The position numbers and the translations under genes are program-made. Of a DNA stretch of 64,000 nt, positions 1 to 8,289 are shown in pieces. The stretch is from Phreatobacter oligotrophus (GTDB lineage Bacteria > Pseudomonadota > Alphaproteobacteria > Rhizobiales > Phreatobacteraceae). The stretch is from NCBI RefSeq assembly GCF_003046185.1, contig NZ_PZZL01000002.1:372001-436000 (forward strand). The letters run 5' to 3'. Positions within the stretch are counted from its first letter, which is position 1; each line of letters starts with the position of its first letter. The notes under the pieces are model-generated. The model was not told the origin of the DNA, did no database searches, and saw nothing but the letters and a program-made list of their open reading frames with translations.

Positions 1-593
1 CGCACCGTGACGCGGCTCTGCTTGGCGAGCCGGGCGACGCGCGTGCCCGTCCATTGCGCCCCGATTTCGGCGGAGACCGAATAGGCGAGGAAGTCCTTGA
101 TGGGAACGAGGCCCGCCGCCTCGACGAGGGCGCCGAGATAAGGCGGATGCCAGGGCATCAGCACCATCTCGCCCTGGGCCTGGCCCTCGATCTGGGTGCC
201 AACCTCCTCGTTGATGGAGAAGCTGAACGGGCCTTCCAGGCGATGCCGGCCGCGGGCGGCGTGCCAGGCGCGGGCGGCGGCGATGAGGGCGGCGACGACC
301 GCCGGATCATCGACCGCGTCGAGGCAGCCGAAATGGCCGATATGGGCGCGGTCGGGCGGGGTCAGCCGGTCGAACTGGGCGGAAATGCGCCCGAGCGGCC
401 GGCCGGCCTCGTCGGAGGCGATGAAAAAGGCCGCCTCGCCATGGGTGAAGAAGGGGGCGTAGCGCGGATCCAGCAACTGCGCCCGCTCGAAATCGAGCGG
501 GGGCTGAAATCCGGGCATGCCCGCATAGAGTTGTCGCGGGATGCGGATGAACCGTCTAAAATCCCGCCGTGACCTTGCTTCAGCGATCTGCAA
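1..593 (-). CDS. GNAT-like acyltransferase, YghO/bacterial ceramide synthase-type (3' part missing)
   Basis: The frame reads from a TTG at 593 down to the window edge without a stop (197 codons seen). TTG 593 is the only plausible start: an in-frame TGA lies a short way upstream, and AAGGGA sits about 10 bases before it. The N-terminus (RRFIRIPRQLYAGMPGF, then DPRYAPFFTHGEAAFF and GRISAQFD) matches my memory of a proteobacterial family often annotated as GNAT, YghO or dATP pyrophosphohydrolase, to which the bacterial ceramide synthase bCerS is, as I recall, related. Its place beside a serine palmitoyltransferase-like locus fits N-acylation of a long-chain base. Family membership is fairly sure; the ceramide role is inference. 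Transcribed divergently from the LptF-like gene. Confidence 0.6.
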   Translation of the reverse strand, partial: MQIAEARSRRDFRRFIRIPRQLYAGMPGFQPPLDFERAQLLDPRYAPFFTHGEAAFFIASDEAGRPLGRISAQFDRLTPPDRAHIGHFGCLDAVDDPAVVAALIAAARAWHAARGRHRLEGPFSFSINEEVGTQIEGQAQGEMVLMPWHPPYLGALVEAAGLVPIKDFLAYSVSAEIGAQWTGTRVARLAKQSRVTV

Positions 594-699
594 CCGACTT
601 CGTCCCTTCAGGGCGCCCGAGCCTACCGCCTCTCAGCCTGCGCGTCGGTCCCGTTCTCTACACGGCCGACCCCCGTCAGGCCAGCCGGGGACCTTACGT

Positions 700-1917
700 G
701 TGAACACGGTCTGGGCCCTCCGCCGCCGGCTCGTCTCGCATCTCGATCTCGGCAGCCGCAGCCGCCGGTTTCCGAGCCAGCAGGCGCGGCGAATCCGTCG
801 CGACGTGGCGCTGCAGGTGGCGCTGGTGCTGCTGCTCATCGAGAGCATCTTCGTCGCCGAGCAGCTGATTTCCGGCCTCCTGGAGGAGGTGCTTAAGATT
901 CGCGCCTCGCTCGGCCAGACGCTGGCAATGATGGCGGCGATGCTGCCGCAGGTCTTCGAACTCGCCCTGCCCACCGCCATCCTCATCGCCGTCTATCGCG
1001 TCTCGCTCGGCCTGCGCGAGGACCGCGAGTTCCTGATGCTGTCGAGCCTCGGCATCCCGCCGCACGGCCTCATCAGGCTGGTCATCCGCATCGGCCTGGT
1101 GGCGCAGATCGCCGCCCTGCTGGTGGGCGGGATCCTCGACCCGCTGTCGCGCTATGCCTTCCGCCTCGTGATGTTCTCGGCGCAGTACCACTCGCTGACC
1201 GGCGGCACCGTCACGGCCAACCGGCTGTTCGAGACGCGGGTCGGCACGGTGGTGGTGGCGCCGCGGTCGGACGGGGCGCCGACGCCGCGGCTCTTCGTGC
1301 GGCAGCCCAATCCGGACGGCACCGAGCGGGTGGTGGTGGCCAATGGCACGCGGCTCATCGGACCCGATCTCGAGGGGCGCGTGGCGCTCCACCTCTATGA
1401 TTTCGCCGTGGATGACTTCCCCGCCCCGCCTCCCGGGGGCGCGACGATGACCGGCGCGCGCGTGCCGGTCGCTCCTGTCTCCTCGCTGCGCGGATCCTCC
1501 ACCCAGCAAAGCCTCATCCTCGACGATGTCGTGCCGTTCGATCCGCGCGGCCGCAACATTGCCGAGCTCACCCTGCCCGAACTGGCTGCCGGGGCGGTGG
1601 AGCGCACGGGCGAGCGGCTCGAACTTGCCAAGCGCATCGGCCGCAGCTTGCTCTGTCTGCTGGCGCCGCTCATCGCCCTGCTGGCCCTGTCCTTCACCAC
1701 GCGGGCGAACCAGGCCTTCGTGCTGCCCCTGGCCTGCGCCGGGCTGATGGCGACGGAGATCGCCGGCACCTCGGTGCTGGCCGGCGTGCTGTCGGCCGGC
1801 CTCGTGCCGGTGCTGGCGCTGGTGATCGGCGGCGGCATCGTGATCGGCGCGGGCCTGATCCTCGCCGTGGCGCTGCGCTCCTCCGCCGTGGCGCGACCGG
1901 GGCTCGGCCGGTCGTGA
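700..1917 (+). CDS. LptF/LptG-family permease (YjgP/YjgQ), first of a pair
   Basis: A 405-residue inner-membrane protein of the LptF/LptG family, whose canonical members move lipopolysaccharide out of the inner membrane with the LptB ATPase. Layout is as expected: N-terminal membrane segments at about 35-130, a beta-rich periplasmic domain at about 140-300, and three hydrophobic segments near the C-terminus (LLCLLAPLIALLALSF onward). I chose GTG 700 (GGGGA upstream) because the open frame further upstream is low-complexity and overlaps the divergent gene. The gene overlaps its partner by 4 bp. No lptD, surA, pdxA or ksgA, the usual neighbours of canonical alphaproteobacterial lptFG, follows. 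With a glycosyltransferase and lipid genes downstream, this pair is probably a paralogue for another lipid. Confidence 0.85.
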   Translation: MNTVWALRRRLVSHLDLGSRSRRFPSQQARRIRRDVALQVALVLLLIESIFVAEQLISGLLEEVLKIRASLGQTLAMMAAMLPQVFELALPTAILIAVYRVSLGLREDREFLMLSSLGIPPHGLIRLVIRIGLVAQIAALLVGGILDPLSRYAFRLVMFSAQYHSLTGGTVTANRLFETRVGTVVVAPRSDGAPTPRLFVRQPNPDGTERVVVANGTRLIGPDLEGRVALHLYDFAVDDFPAPPPGGATMTGARVPVAPVSSLRGSSTQQSLILDDVVPFDPRGRNIAELTLPELAAGAVERTGERLELAKRIGRSLLCLLAPLIALLALSFTTRANQAFVLPLACAGLMATEIAGTSVLAGVLSAGLVPVLALVIGGGIVIGAGLILAVALRSSAVARPGLGRS

Positions 1918-3098
1918 CGGATTTCCTCGCCTCGCCGCGCCCAACGGGACGGGACCGCCGCTTCGGCCTCGTGGCCTTCGGCACCTATACCCGCATCCTC
2001 ACGGCCGCCCATGCGAGCCATGTCGGAACGGTGATGGCGGCGCTGCTGGTGATGGCGCTGACCCTCGACCTCGCGCCGCGGGCCGAGCGCATCGCCGCCT
2101 CGGCGGGGCCGGCCGGGCCGCTGGGCGTGACCCTGCACATGCTGTGGTACCTGCTGCTGCGGACCTGCGACGTGCTGGGCAACCTTTTGCCCCTCGGCTG
2201 CTTCATGGGGCTCTACTGGTCGGAAATCACGCTGACCCAGTCGCGCGAGCGCATCGTCATCGCCAATGGCGGCCGCTCGCCGCTGCAGTCGCTGATGCCG
2301 ATCATCGTGCTCGGCTGCGCCTTCGGAGCCCTGCAGGTGACGGCGCTGATGGTGCTGCGCCCGACCGCCGTGGCGCTGCAGATCCAGCAGAGCCTCGGCA
2401 GCTATGGGGATCGGTTCGACCGCCGCCTGAACGACCAGCGGCGCTGGATCATCCTGCCCTCGCACCTCGTGCAGGCGCGGATCGACTTCCGCAACGCCCG
2501 CCTGGTCGACGTGCAGGTCTTCGAGCTCTCCGAGGGCGGCCGCATGACGGGCCGGATCGCCGCAAGTTCCGCCTCGCCCGGTCGCGAAGCCGGCACCTGG
2601 ATCTTCCGGGACGGCAGCCGCTGGACCGCGCCGCCGCCCGACAGCCCGGCCGCAACCACCGGAACGGGGCAAGGCCGGCGGTTCGCGGAGGAGCCGGTGC
2701 AGCTGCCGCTCGACCCGCTCTACCTCGCCAATCTCGGCATTGACGCGCGCTACCTGCCCCAGGGAACCCTGGCGGCGCTGGCCGAACGCGCGCCGCGCAG
2801 CGAGCCCTCCTATCGCGCCTGGTGGCATGTGCGCATCGCCCAGGCGATCCTGCCGCTGGCGATGATGCTGATCGCCTCGGCGCTGGCCTCGACGCTCGTC
2901 GCCCAGCGCACTGCCTTCACGCCGATGATCCTCATCGGCCTGTCCGGCTATTTCCTCTATGTGAGCAACAACGTGGTGGTCTGGCTGGGCGAGTATGGCC
3001 AGTTGCATCCGCTGGTGGCGGCGTGGTTGATGCCGCTTGCCATGATCGTCGTGGCCGCTGGCCTGTTCTGGCGCATCGAGACCGCCGGTCGAGGCTGA
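1914..3098 (+). CDS. LptF/LptG-family permease, second of a pair
   Basis: A 394-residue LptF/LptG-type permease starting at a GTG that overlaps the stop of the preceding gene (GTGA), so translation of the two is probably coupled and they likely form a heterodimer. Membrane segments lie at about 35-55, 65-110 and 120-145, then a periplasmic beta-jellyroll-type region (RRWIILPSHLVQARIDF), then three C-terminal membrane segments from about 305. The periplasmic part has a low-complexity PPPDSPAATTGTGQG stretch. Canonical partners bind LptB and LptC, neither of which is in the window. The GT32 gene begins only 23 bp downstream, consistent with one operon and a substrate that is glycosylated. Confidence 0.85.
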   Translation: MTDFLASPRPTGRDRRFGLVAFGTYTRILTAAHASHVGTVMAALLVMALTLDLAPRAERIAASAGPAGPLGVTLHMLWYLLLRTCDVLGNLLPLGCFMGLYWSEITLTQSRERIVIANGGRSPLQSLMPIIVLGCAFGALQVTALMVLRPTAVALQIQQSLGSYGDRFDRRLNDQRRWIILPSHLVQARIDFRNARLVDVQVFELSEGGRMTGRIAASSASPGREAGTWIFRDGSRWTAPPPDSPAATTGTGQGRRFAEEPVQLPLDPLYLANLGIDARYLPQGTLAALAERAPRSEPSYRAWWHVRIAQAILPLAMMLIASALASTLVAQRTAFTPMILIGLSGYFLYVSNNVVVWLGEYGQLHPLVAAWLMPLAMIVVAAGLFWRIETAGRG

Positions 3099-3121
3099 CC
3101 GGGTGCCGCAACGGAGCCGCC

Positions 3122-3880
3122 GTGATCCCCCTCGTCCTGCACCAGACCTGGAAGAGCGCGGAGCTGCCCGCGGACCTTGCCGCCTACCAGCAGAGCTTCC
3201 GCGCGCAGAACCCCGGCCTTGACCTGCGCTTCTATGACGATGCGGCCATGGACGGCTTCGTCGCCGAGCGGTTCCCCGAGCATCGCGCGCTCTACGACAG
3301 CTTCCGCTTTCCCGTGCAGAAGGCCGATTTCTTCCGCGTCCTCGTCGTCCTGGCCGAGGGCGGCATCTATGCCGACATGGACATGGAGTGCCTTGCGCCG
3401 CTGGCGCCGGTGCTCGCCACCGACAAGGCGCTGTTCGGCATCGAGGCGCGGGTCATGCCGATGCGCCAGCGCGAGCTCGGCTACGAGCAGCCCTACCAGA
3501 TCGCGAACTGCATCTTCGCGGCGCCGGCCGGCCACCCGTTCCTCGCCGGTTTCGTCGCCGACATGGCAGCGCGCATCGCCGCGGCGCCGGTGGAGGATCG
3601 CAGCCGGATCGAGGACGCCACCGGCCCGCGCGCCCTTACCCGCTATTTCTACCGGGTGAAGCCGCGCGACGTCGCCGTTCTCCACCAGGTGATCTGGGTG
3701 CCGCCGGACCTCTATGCCGACCGGGCCTGGCTCGCCTCACGCATCCTCTGCCGGCATCATTTCCGCGGCAGCTGGAAAAGCGGCGAGGAACCGACCTTCT
3801 GGCGCCGGCTGGTCGAGCGCAACCGCCTGCCGCCGCCCTTCCCGCGCAGCCTGCACCGCGATTTCGGCTGGGGCGCCTGA
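3122..3880 (+). CDS. GT32-type glycosyltransferase (Gly_transf_sug, DXD)
   Basis: A 252-residue cytoplasmic or peripheral glycosyltransferase. The start IPLVLHQTW and the block KADFFRVLVVLAEGGIY followed by ADMDME (DXD at residues 85-87, metal/nucleotide-sugar binding) are hallmarks of the OCH1/Sur1-like GT32 fold. Start is GTG 3122 with GGAG about 8 bases upstream. Established GT32 members include the yeast Sur1/Csh1 enzymes that mannosylate inositol phosphoceramide, which is suggestive here given the serine palmitoyltransferase-like gene 3 kb away. Sugar donor and acceptor cannot be read from the sequence. Probably co-transcribed with the LptF/LptG-type pair. Confidence 0.8.
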   Translation: MIPLVLHQTWKSAELPADLAAYQQSFRAQNPGLDLRFYDDAAMDGFVAERFPEHRALYDSFRFPVQKADFFRVLVVLAEGGIYADMDMECLAPLAPVLATDKALFGIEARVMPMRQRELGYEQPYQIANCIFAAPAGHPFLAGFVADMAARIAAAPVEDRSRIEDATGPRALTRYFYRVKPRDVAVLHQVIWVPPDLYADRAWLASRILCRHHFRGSWKSGEEPTFWRRLVERNRLPPPFPRSLHRDFGWGA

Positions 3881-3884
3881 GCGC

Positions 3885-4490
3885 TCACATGTCGAGGCGA
3901 ACGCGTTCGCGCACGGCCTCGTTGGTCGCCACGTCGAAGCCGTGGATGTCGACATAGTGGACCTTGGGGATGAAGCGCCCACGCTCCGCCATGGCATAGG
4001 CATAGACGACGCGAATCGTCCGCGGACCCGCCTGCAGGAGGGCGCGCGGCTTGCCGTCCGGCCCCACTTCGACGACCGCGTCACGCTGGCGATAGCCGGC
4101 GATCCGCGTGGAGAAGCGCCCCTCGGCCACCGGCTGGGTGCTGACGCCGAAGGCGAAGACGCGCTCGAAGAAGGAAATCTCGCGCCGGCGCCCCTCGTCG
4201 TCGTTGTAGCGGCGCCAGAACACCTCCACCGGCCGGGAGGGATCGAGGCTGCCGGCGGGGGTCTGGCGGGCGGCATAGACGAGGATGTTTTTGTCGATCG
4301 CCTGCTGGACGTAGAACAGCATGCCGCTGTCGTTCGGCACCGGCAGGTCCGGCCGCGCAACGATGAGCGACCGGGAGACGGTGACCTCGGACTGGCGGAT
4401 GGAAATGGGCGGCAGCCGGTCCTGGGCCGCAGCGGAGGCGGCAGGCACGGCCAGCGCGGCCGTGAGGATGCCTCGACGCGATAGTGTCAT
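3885..4490 (-). CDS. exported DUF4833 domain protein
   Basis: A 201-residue protein. The start at 4490 gives MTLSRRGILTAALAVPAAS, a twin-arginine-like signal ending in an Ala-rich cleavage region, and has GGGTGAG upstream; a longer frame to 4547 would bury this signal. The body (LFYVQQAIDKNILVY, then RPVEVFWRRY and FFERVFAFGV) matches the DUF4833 family, of unknown function. It faces the GT32 gene tail to tail with a 4 bp gap and is divergent from the acyl carrier protein gene, so it sits inside the putative sphingolipid locus but on the other strand. No catalytic motif is evident. A periplasmic role in lipid handling is speculation. Confidence 0.75.
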   Translation of the reverse strand: MTLSRRGILTAALAVPAASAAAQDRLPPISIRQSEVTVSRSLIVARPDLPVPNDSGMLFYVQQAIDKNILVYAARQTPAGSLDPSRPVEVFWRRYNDDEGRRREISFFERVFAFGVSTQPVAEGRFSTRIAGYRQRDAVVEVGPDGKPRALLQAGPRTIRVVYAYAMAERGRFIPKVHYVDIHGFDVATNEAVRERVRLDM

Positions 4491-4693
4491 ACGCTCACCC
4501 CTGCAACGCAATCGGCAAGCCAAGCCCGGCTTTTGAGGCCACAGCAAGGCAACTGGGTGCTAGATAGGACGGCCGGAAGAGGTTAGGAAGGCGGTCGCGT
4601 GCCGCGCGTCATGCCGCCCGCCCCTGTCCATGGGGCTCCCAAGCGGAACCGGGTGGCATGCCCGGCATCGCGAAGACACAAGAAGGTTATGCA

Positions 4694-4972
4694 ATGACCG
4701 ACACCGCTTCCGCCTTCGGCGACGATCAGCTGACGCGTGACCTCGTCGAGGTCATCGCCAAGGAGGGCATGGTCGATCTGAACGGCGTCACGCCGGAGAC
4801 GACGCTGGAATCGCTGAACATCGCCAGCGTCGACTACATGATGATCCTCGCGGCCATCGAGGAGAAGTTCGAGGTCTATGTGCCCATGGACGAGAGCCTG
4901 GCCCAGGTGAAGGATGTCGGCGGCCTCATCGCGGTGCTGAAGGACCACATCCAGAAGTCCAAGCAGGGTTGA
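4694..4972 (+). CDS. dedicated acyl carrier protein with atypical phosphopantetheine motif
   Basis: A 92-residue acidic four-helix carrier protein. The segment LNIASVDYMMILAAIEEKFE aligns with helix II of AcpP; the attachment serine would be Ser45, but the usual DSL is ASV. Start ATG 4694 has GAAGG upstream; a longer in-frame start at 4658 lacks support. It is the first gene of a tightly packed set (ketoacyl synthase, hotdog subunit, MaoC dehydratase), so it probably carries a chain made by these enzymes and then condensed with an amino acid by the serine palmitoyltransferase-like enzyme. Known sphingolipid loci such as Caulobacter's also contain a dedicated ACP. Confidence 0.85.
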   Translation: MTDTASAFGDDQLTRDLVEVIAKEGMVDLNGVTPETTLESLNIASVDYMMILAAIEEKFEVYVPMDESLAQVKDVGGLIAVLKDHIQKSKQG

Positions 4973-4974
4973 TC

Positions 4975-6189
4975 GTGGCCAATCGCAGCGTCGTCGTCAC
5001 CGGTCTCGGTGCACTCACCACGGCCGGGACGGGCGTCGAGGCTCTCTGGCAGGCCGCCGCCGAAGGCGTGTCCGGCGTCAAGCAGATCACGCTCGACTAC
5101 GAGTTCGGCAACAACCTGCGCATCGCCGCGCAGGTGCAGGACTTCAACCTCGAGCGCCATTTCCCCGACCTGCGCACCACCTTCTTCGACCGGGTGACGA
5201 TGATGGCCCTCATCGCCGCCCGTGAGGCGGTCACCGATGCGGGTCTTGCCGACAGCCTGCCGCTCGGCGCCGGCACCTCGGTCATCGTCGGCACCGGCAT
5301 CGCCAGCCTCGGCACGATCGAGGAATCCTCCCGCAACATGACCCTGGCGCAGAAGCGTCCGGACCCGCTGACGGTGCCGCGCGCCATGATCAGCGCCTCG
5401 GCCTCCAACGTTGGCATCGTCTTCGGCTGCACTGGCACGACCTTCGTCGTGTCGAGCGCCTGCTCGTCCTCGGCCCAGGCCCTCGGCATCGGCTTCCAGA
5501 TGGTGCGGGCCGGCATGACCGACCGGGTCATCGTCGTCGGCGCAGAGGCCATCGTCACGCCCGGCGGGATGAAGGCCTGGGAGATGCTGCGCGTGCTGTC
5601 GCCGCAGCTCTGCCGGCCCTTCTCGCGCGGGCGCAACGGCCTGCTGCTCGGCGAGGGCTCGGCCGCGCTGGTGATCGAGGCGGAGGAGGTGGCGAAGGCC
5701 CGCGGCGCCCGGGTGCGGGCGCGGGTGCTCGGCTATGGCACCACCTCCGATGCCCGCGACATGCTGAAGCCCGATGTGGATGGCGTGACCCAGGCCATGG
5801 CGCTGGCCCTCGCCGATGGTGGGCTTGCCCCGACCGACATCGGCTATGTGAACGCCCACGGCACGGCGACGATCCTCAATGATTCCACCGAGAGCGAGGC
5901 GCTCGGCCGGGTCTTCGGCGACCACCTCGCATCGCTGCCGGTCAGCTCCACCAAGCCGGTCCACGGCCACACGCTCGGCGCAGCCGGTGCGATCGAGGCG
6001 GTGGTGACGGTCCGCGCTCTCGAAGAGGGTTTCGTGCCGGCCACGATCAACTTCCTCGAGCCCGACCCGGCCTGCCCCATCGATTGCGTGCCCAATGTCG
6101 GCCGCCGGCAGGCCTTCGACGTGGCGCTGACCAATTCCTTCGCCTTCGGCGGCATCAACGCCTCCATCGCGCTCGGCCGGGCGGCGTGA
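4975..6189 (+). CDS. beta-ketoacyl-ACP synthase (KAS I/II type)
   Basis: A 404-residue thiolase-fold condensing enzyme of the FabF/FabB class. All catalytic residues are present: Cys163 in SSACSSSAQ, His295 in NAHGTAT, Lys327 and His332 in the KPVHGHTLGAAG block, so it should be a working elongation enzyme rather than a chain-length factor. GTG 4975 lies 2 bp after the ACP stop; TTG 4969 would also be in frame. It overlaps the next gene by 4 bp. As it is encoded with its own ACP and dehydratase and not in a fabD-fabG-acpP-fabF cluster, it likely extends a special acyl chain. Confidence 0.9.
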   Translation: MANRSVVVTGLGALTTAGTGVEALWQAAAEGVSGVKQITLDYEFGNNLRIAAQVQDFNLERHFPDLRTTFFDRVTMMALIAAREAVTDAGLADSLPLGAGTSVIVGTGIASLGTIEESSRNMTLAQKRPDPLTVPRAMISASASNVGIVFGCTGTTFVVSSACSSSAQALGIGFQMVRAGMTDRVIVVGAEAIVTPGGMKAWEMLRVLSPQLCRPFSRGRNGLLLGEGSAALVIEAEEVAKARGARVRARVLGYGTTSDARDMLKPDVDGVTQAMALALADGGLAPTDIGYVNAHGTATILNDSTESEALGRVFGDHLASLPVSSTKPVHGHTLGAAGAIEAVVTVRALEEGFVPATINFLEPDPACPIDCVPNVGRRQAFDVALTNSFAFGGINASIALGRAA

Positions 6190-6554
6190 GCCTCGTCGGC
6201 GCGACCCGCGACCTCGCGCTTGTCGTCGAGGCCGATGCGGCCTCCGTCGCCGCTTTTGCGGCGAGCCTCGACACGCCGGCGGGCCGGGTCCCCACCACCT
6301 ATCCGATCCGCTGGCTGACCCGGCCGGAGATCGTGGCGGTCGTCGCGGAGCTTGGCGCCGACAGGCCGGGCGCCCTGCCCGTCCATGAGCTCCAGACCAT
6401 CGAGATGACGTCGCCGCTACCCATCGGCCAGCCGCTGGACCTCAAGGTCTCTGCCGCCCGCACGGACGCGATCCACGTCACCGTCGAGGCGGAGATCCGG
6501 GATGGTGGGACGCTGGTCGGGCGGATGCATGCGGTGCTGAGGCTGATGCCATGA
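6186..6554 (+). CDS. small hotdog-like protein, probable dehydratase partner (HadA/FAS1-DH-N-like)
   Basis: A 122-residue protein translated from a GTG overlapping the ketoacyl synthase stop, and itself overlapping the next start (ATGA). The order VPTTYPIRW, then ELQTIEMTSPLPIGQPL, then VTVEAEIRDGGTLVGRMHAV fits one hotdog domain, as in the non-catalytic N-terminal half of FAS1/MaoC dehydratases. It lacks the Asp-x-Asn-x-x-His catalytic motif that its neighbour has. By analogy with mycobacterial HadA-HadB it may bind the acyl chain while the neighbour supplies catalysis. The assignment rests on pattern and context; by sequence alone I would call it hypothetical. Confidence 0.6.
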   Translation: MSLVGATRDLALVVEADAASVAAFAASLDTPAGRVPTTYPIRWLTRPEIVAVVAELGADRPGALPVHELQTIEMTSPLPIGQPLDLKVSAARTDAIHVTVEAEIRDGGTLVGRMHAVLRLMP

Positions 6555-6964
6555 GCACCGAGGCCCATCCCGCCCCCTTCGGCACCACCTATCCGGACCG
6601 GGTCTTCCCCGGCATCGCCATGGACCGGGTGCGCGCCTATGCGGCCGCCTCGGGCGACGACAATCCGATCCATGTCGATGAGGCGGCGGCACGCTCCATC
6701 GGCCTCGAGGGGCCGATCGTCCAGGGCATGTTGCTGATGGGCCTCGTCGACACGGCGCTGGCGGAATGGCTGCCGCAGGGCACCACGGTCAAGCTGTCGA
6801 CCCGCTTCGCCCTGCCCGTCGCCGTGGGCTCGCCAGTGACGATCGCCGCGCGGGTGGTGCGCGCCGACACGGAGGCAGGACGCCCGCGGGCGACGCTGCG
6901 CATCTTCGTCAGGGATGGGAGCGGCAAGGCGGTGGCGCTTGCCGAGGCGGTCGTCGGGCTCTGA
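6551..6964 (+). CDS. MaoC-like (R)-3-hydroxyacyl-ACP dehydratase
   Basis: A 137-residue single hotdog-domain enzyme. The hydratase-2 motif is clear: YAAASGDDNPIHVDEAAA with Asp36 and His41 as the catalytic pair, followed by GPIVQGM. It starts within the preceding stop (ATGA). With the ketoacyl synthase and ACP it makes the dehydration step of an elongation cycle. The ketoreductase could be the SDR at 8446-9264 or the general FabG, and no enoyl reductase is present here, so the chain could stay unsaturated or use the housekeeping FabI. Last gene of the forward-strand lipid operon; it converges on the serine palmitoyltransferase-like gene with a 22 bp gap. Confidence 0.85.
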   Translation: MSTEAHPAPFGTTYPDRVFPGIAMDRVRAYAAASGDDNPIHVDEAAARSIGLEGPIVQGMLLMGLVDTALAEWLPQGTTVKLSTRFALPVAVGSPVTIAARVVRADTEAGRPRATLRIFVRDGSGKAVALAEAVVGL

Positions 6965-6986
6965 CAGCAGGGCCCGACTGAGGCGC

Positions 6987-8240
6987 TCAGGCGATCTGCG
7001 CGACCTTCGTGAGGTCGGACAGCACGCCGAGGAAGGTGTCGATGTCCTCGTCCGTGTGGGCGGCGGAGACCGAGAAGCGCAGCAGCACCTTGCCGCCGGG
7101 GGTTGCCGGCGGAATGAGCAGGTTCACATAAATGCCGCGCGCGAGCAGCGAGCGCCACATGTCGAGGCCCTGCGCCTTGCCGCGCATGCGGATGGAGCCG
7201 ACCGGGCCGGGCTCGGCGCAGAGCTGGTAGCCAAGCGCCTGGACCGAACGGCAGAAGCGCTCGGCCTTGCGCCAGAGTTCGGCGCGCAGGGCGGTGTCGG
7301 TCTTGATGATGCCGATGGCGGTGCGGGCCGAGGCGACGACGGCCGGCGGCAGCGAGGCGGTGTAGAGATAGGCGCGGGCGAGGAAGCGCAGCGGCTGCAG
7401 GGCCGGGTGCGAGGTGACGCAAAAACCGCCAATGACGCCCACGGACTTGGAGAAGGTGCCGACAATCACGTCAACCAGGTGGTCGGCGCCCTGCGCCTCG
7501 GTGACGCCGCGGCCGCCCTCGCCATAGAGGCCCATGCCGTGGGCCTCGTCGACCAGGACCAGCGCACCATGGCGCTTGGCGACGGTGGCGAGGTCCTTCA
7601 CCGCGCCGACATCGCCCCAGACGGAGTAGAGCCCCTCCATCACCACCAGGATGCGCGAGGCCGGAACGGTTGCCTCGGTCAGCAGCCGGTCGAGATCGGC
7701 CGGATCGTTGTGGCGGAAGGGCTTGAAGGTGGCACCGCTCGCCCGGCAGGCATCGATGATGCTGGCATGGGAGTGGGAATCGTAGAGGATCAGGTCGCCC
7801 TGGCTGGCCAGGCCGCAGATGGTGCCGAGATTGGCCATGAAGCCGGTCGAGAAGACGATCGCGTCGGGCCGGCCGTAGAAATCGGCAATGGTGCGCTCCA
7901 GCACGACATGGCCGTTCTGGTTGCCGCTGGCGACGCGCGAGGCGGTGGAGCCGGTGCCCCACTTGCGCAGCGCCTCCTCGGAGGCGGCGATGCAGCGCGG
8001 ATCGAAATTCAGGCCGAGATAGCTGTTGGTGCCGAACAGCGTGGTCTTGCGGCCATCGATGACGGCATGGACCGGGCCGTCGAGGCGGTCGATCTGGATG
8101 AAGGCGGGATGGTCGCCCTCGCCGAACATGCCCTCAACGGAGGCACCGAAATCGGCGATGCGGCGCAGGATCCCGGTCAGCTGGCCGGTCGCAGCGACGG
8201 TGTCCGGCCCGCTTTCGGGATGCGCAGAACTATCAGACAT
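6987..8240 (-). CDS. spt: serine palmitoyltransferase-like alpha-oxoamine synthase
   Basis: A 417-residue PLP enzyme that would condense an acyl thioester with an amino acid (serine in known SPT) with loss of CO2. It resembles the soluble Sphingomonas SPT along its whole length: the stacking His158 in YDSHSHASI, Asp231 and His234 in VLVDEAHGMG, PLP-lysine Lys265 in GTFSKSVG, the YVN..PPATP loop and the conserved Arg388. One difference stands out: the residue before PPATP is Ile376, where I recall Arg378 in Sphingomonas, a serine-carboxylate contact. KBL, BioF and CqsA are relatives, but the PPATP loop and the GLYSVWGD/GTFSKSVG context favour SPT. A promoter-like site lies upstream. No N-terminal membrane segment is present. 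Confidence 0.85.
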   Translation of the reverse strand: MSDSSAHPESGPDTVAATGQLTGILRRIADFGASVEGMFGEGDHPAFIQIDRLDGPVHAVIDGRKTTLFGTNSYLGLNFDPRCIAASEEALRKWGTGSTASRVASGNQNGHVVLERTIADFYGRPDAIVFSTGFMANLGTICGLASQGDLILYDSHSHASIIDACRASGATFKPFRHNDPADLDRLLTEATVPASRILVVMEGLYSVWGDVGAVKDLATVAKRHGALVLVDEAHGMGLYGEGGRGVTEAQGADHLVDVIVGTFSKSVGVIGGFCVTSHPALQPLRFLARAYLYTASLPPAVVASARTAIGIIKTDTALRAELWRKAERFCRSVQALGYQLCAEPGPVGSIRMRGKAQGLDMWRSLLARGIYVNLLIPPATPGGKVLLRFSVSAAHTDEDIDTFLGVLSDLTKVAQIA

Positions 8241-8289
8241 GAAACCGCTTTGCCTTTTGTCACCGGACCGTCAAAGAGGCGGTCTCGAC

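Noticed and set aside
6987-8240. Glycine C-acetyltransferase (KBL), BioF or CqsA instead of SPT
   Set aside because: The YVN..PPATP loop, GTFSKSVG context and residue numbering fit Sphingomonas-type SPT better and no biotin or threonine genes are near; kept only as a lower-probability alternative.
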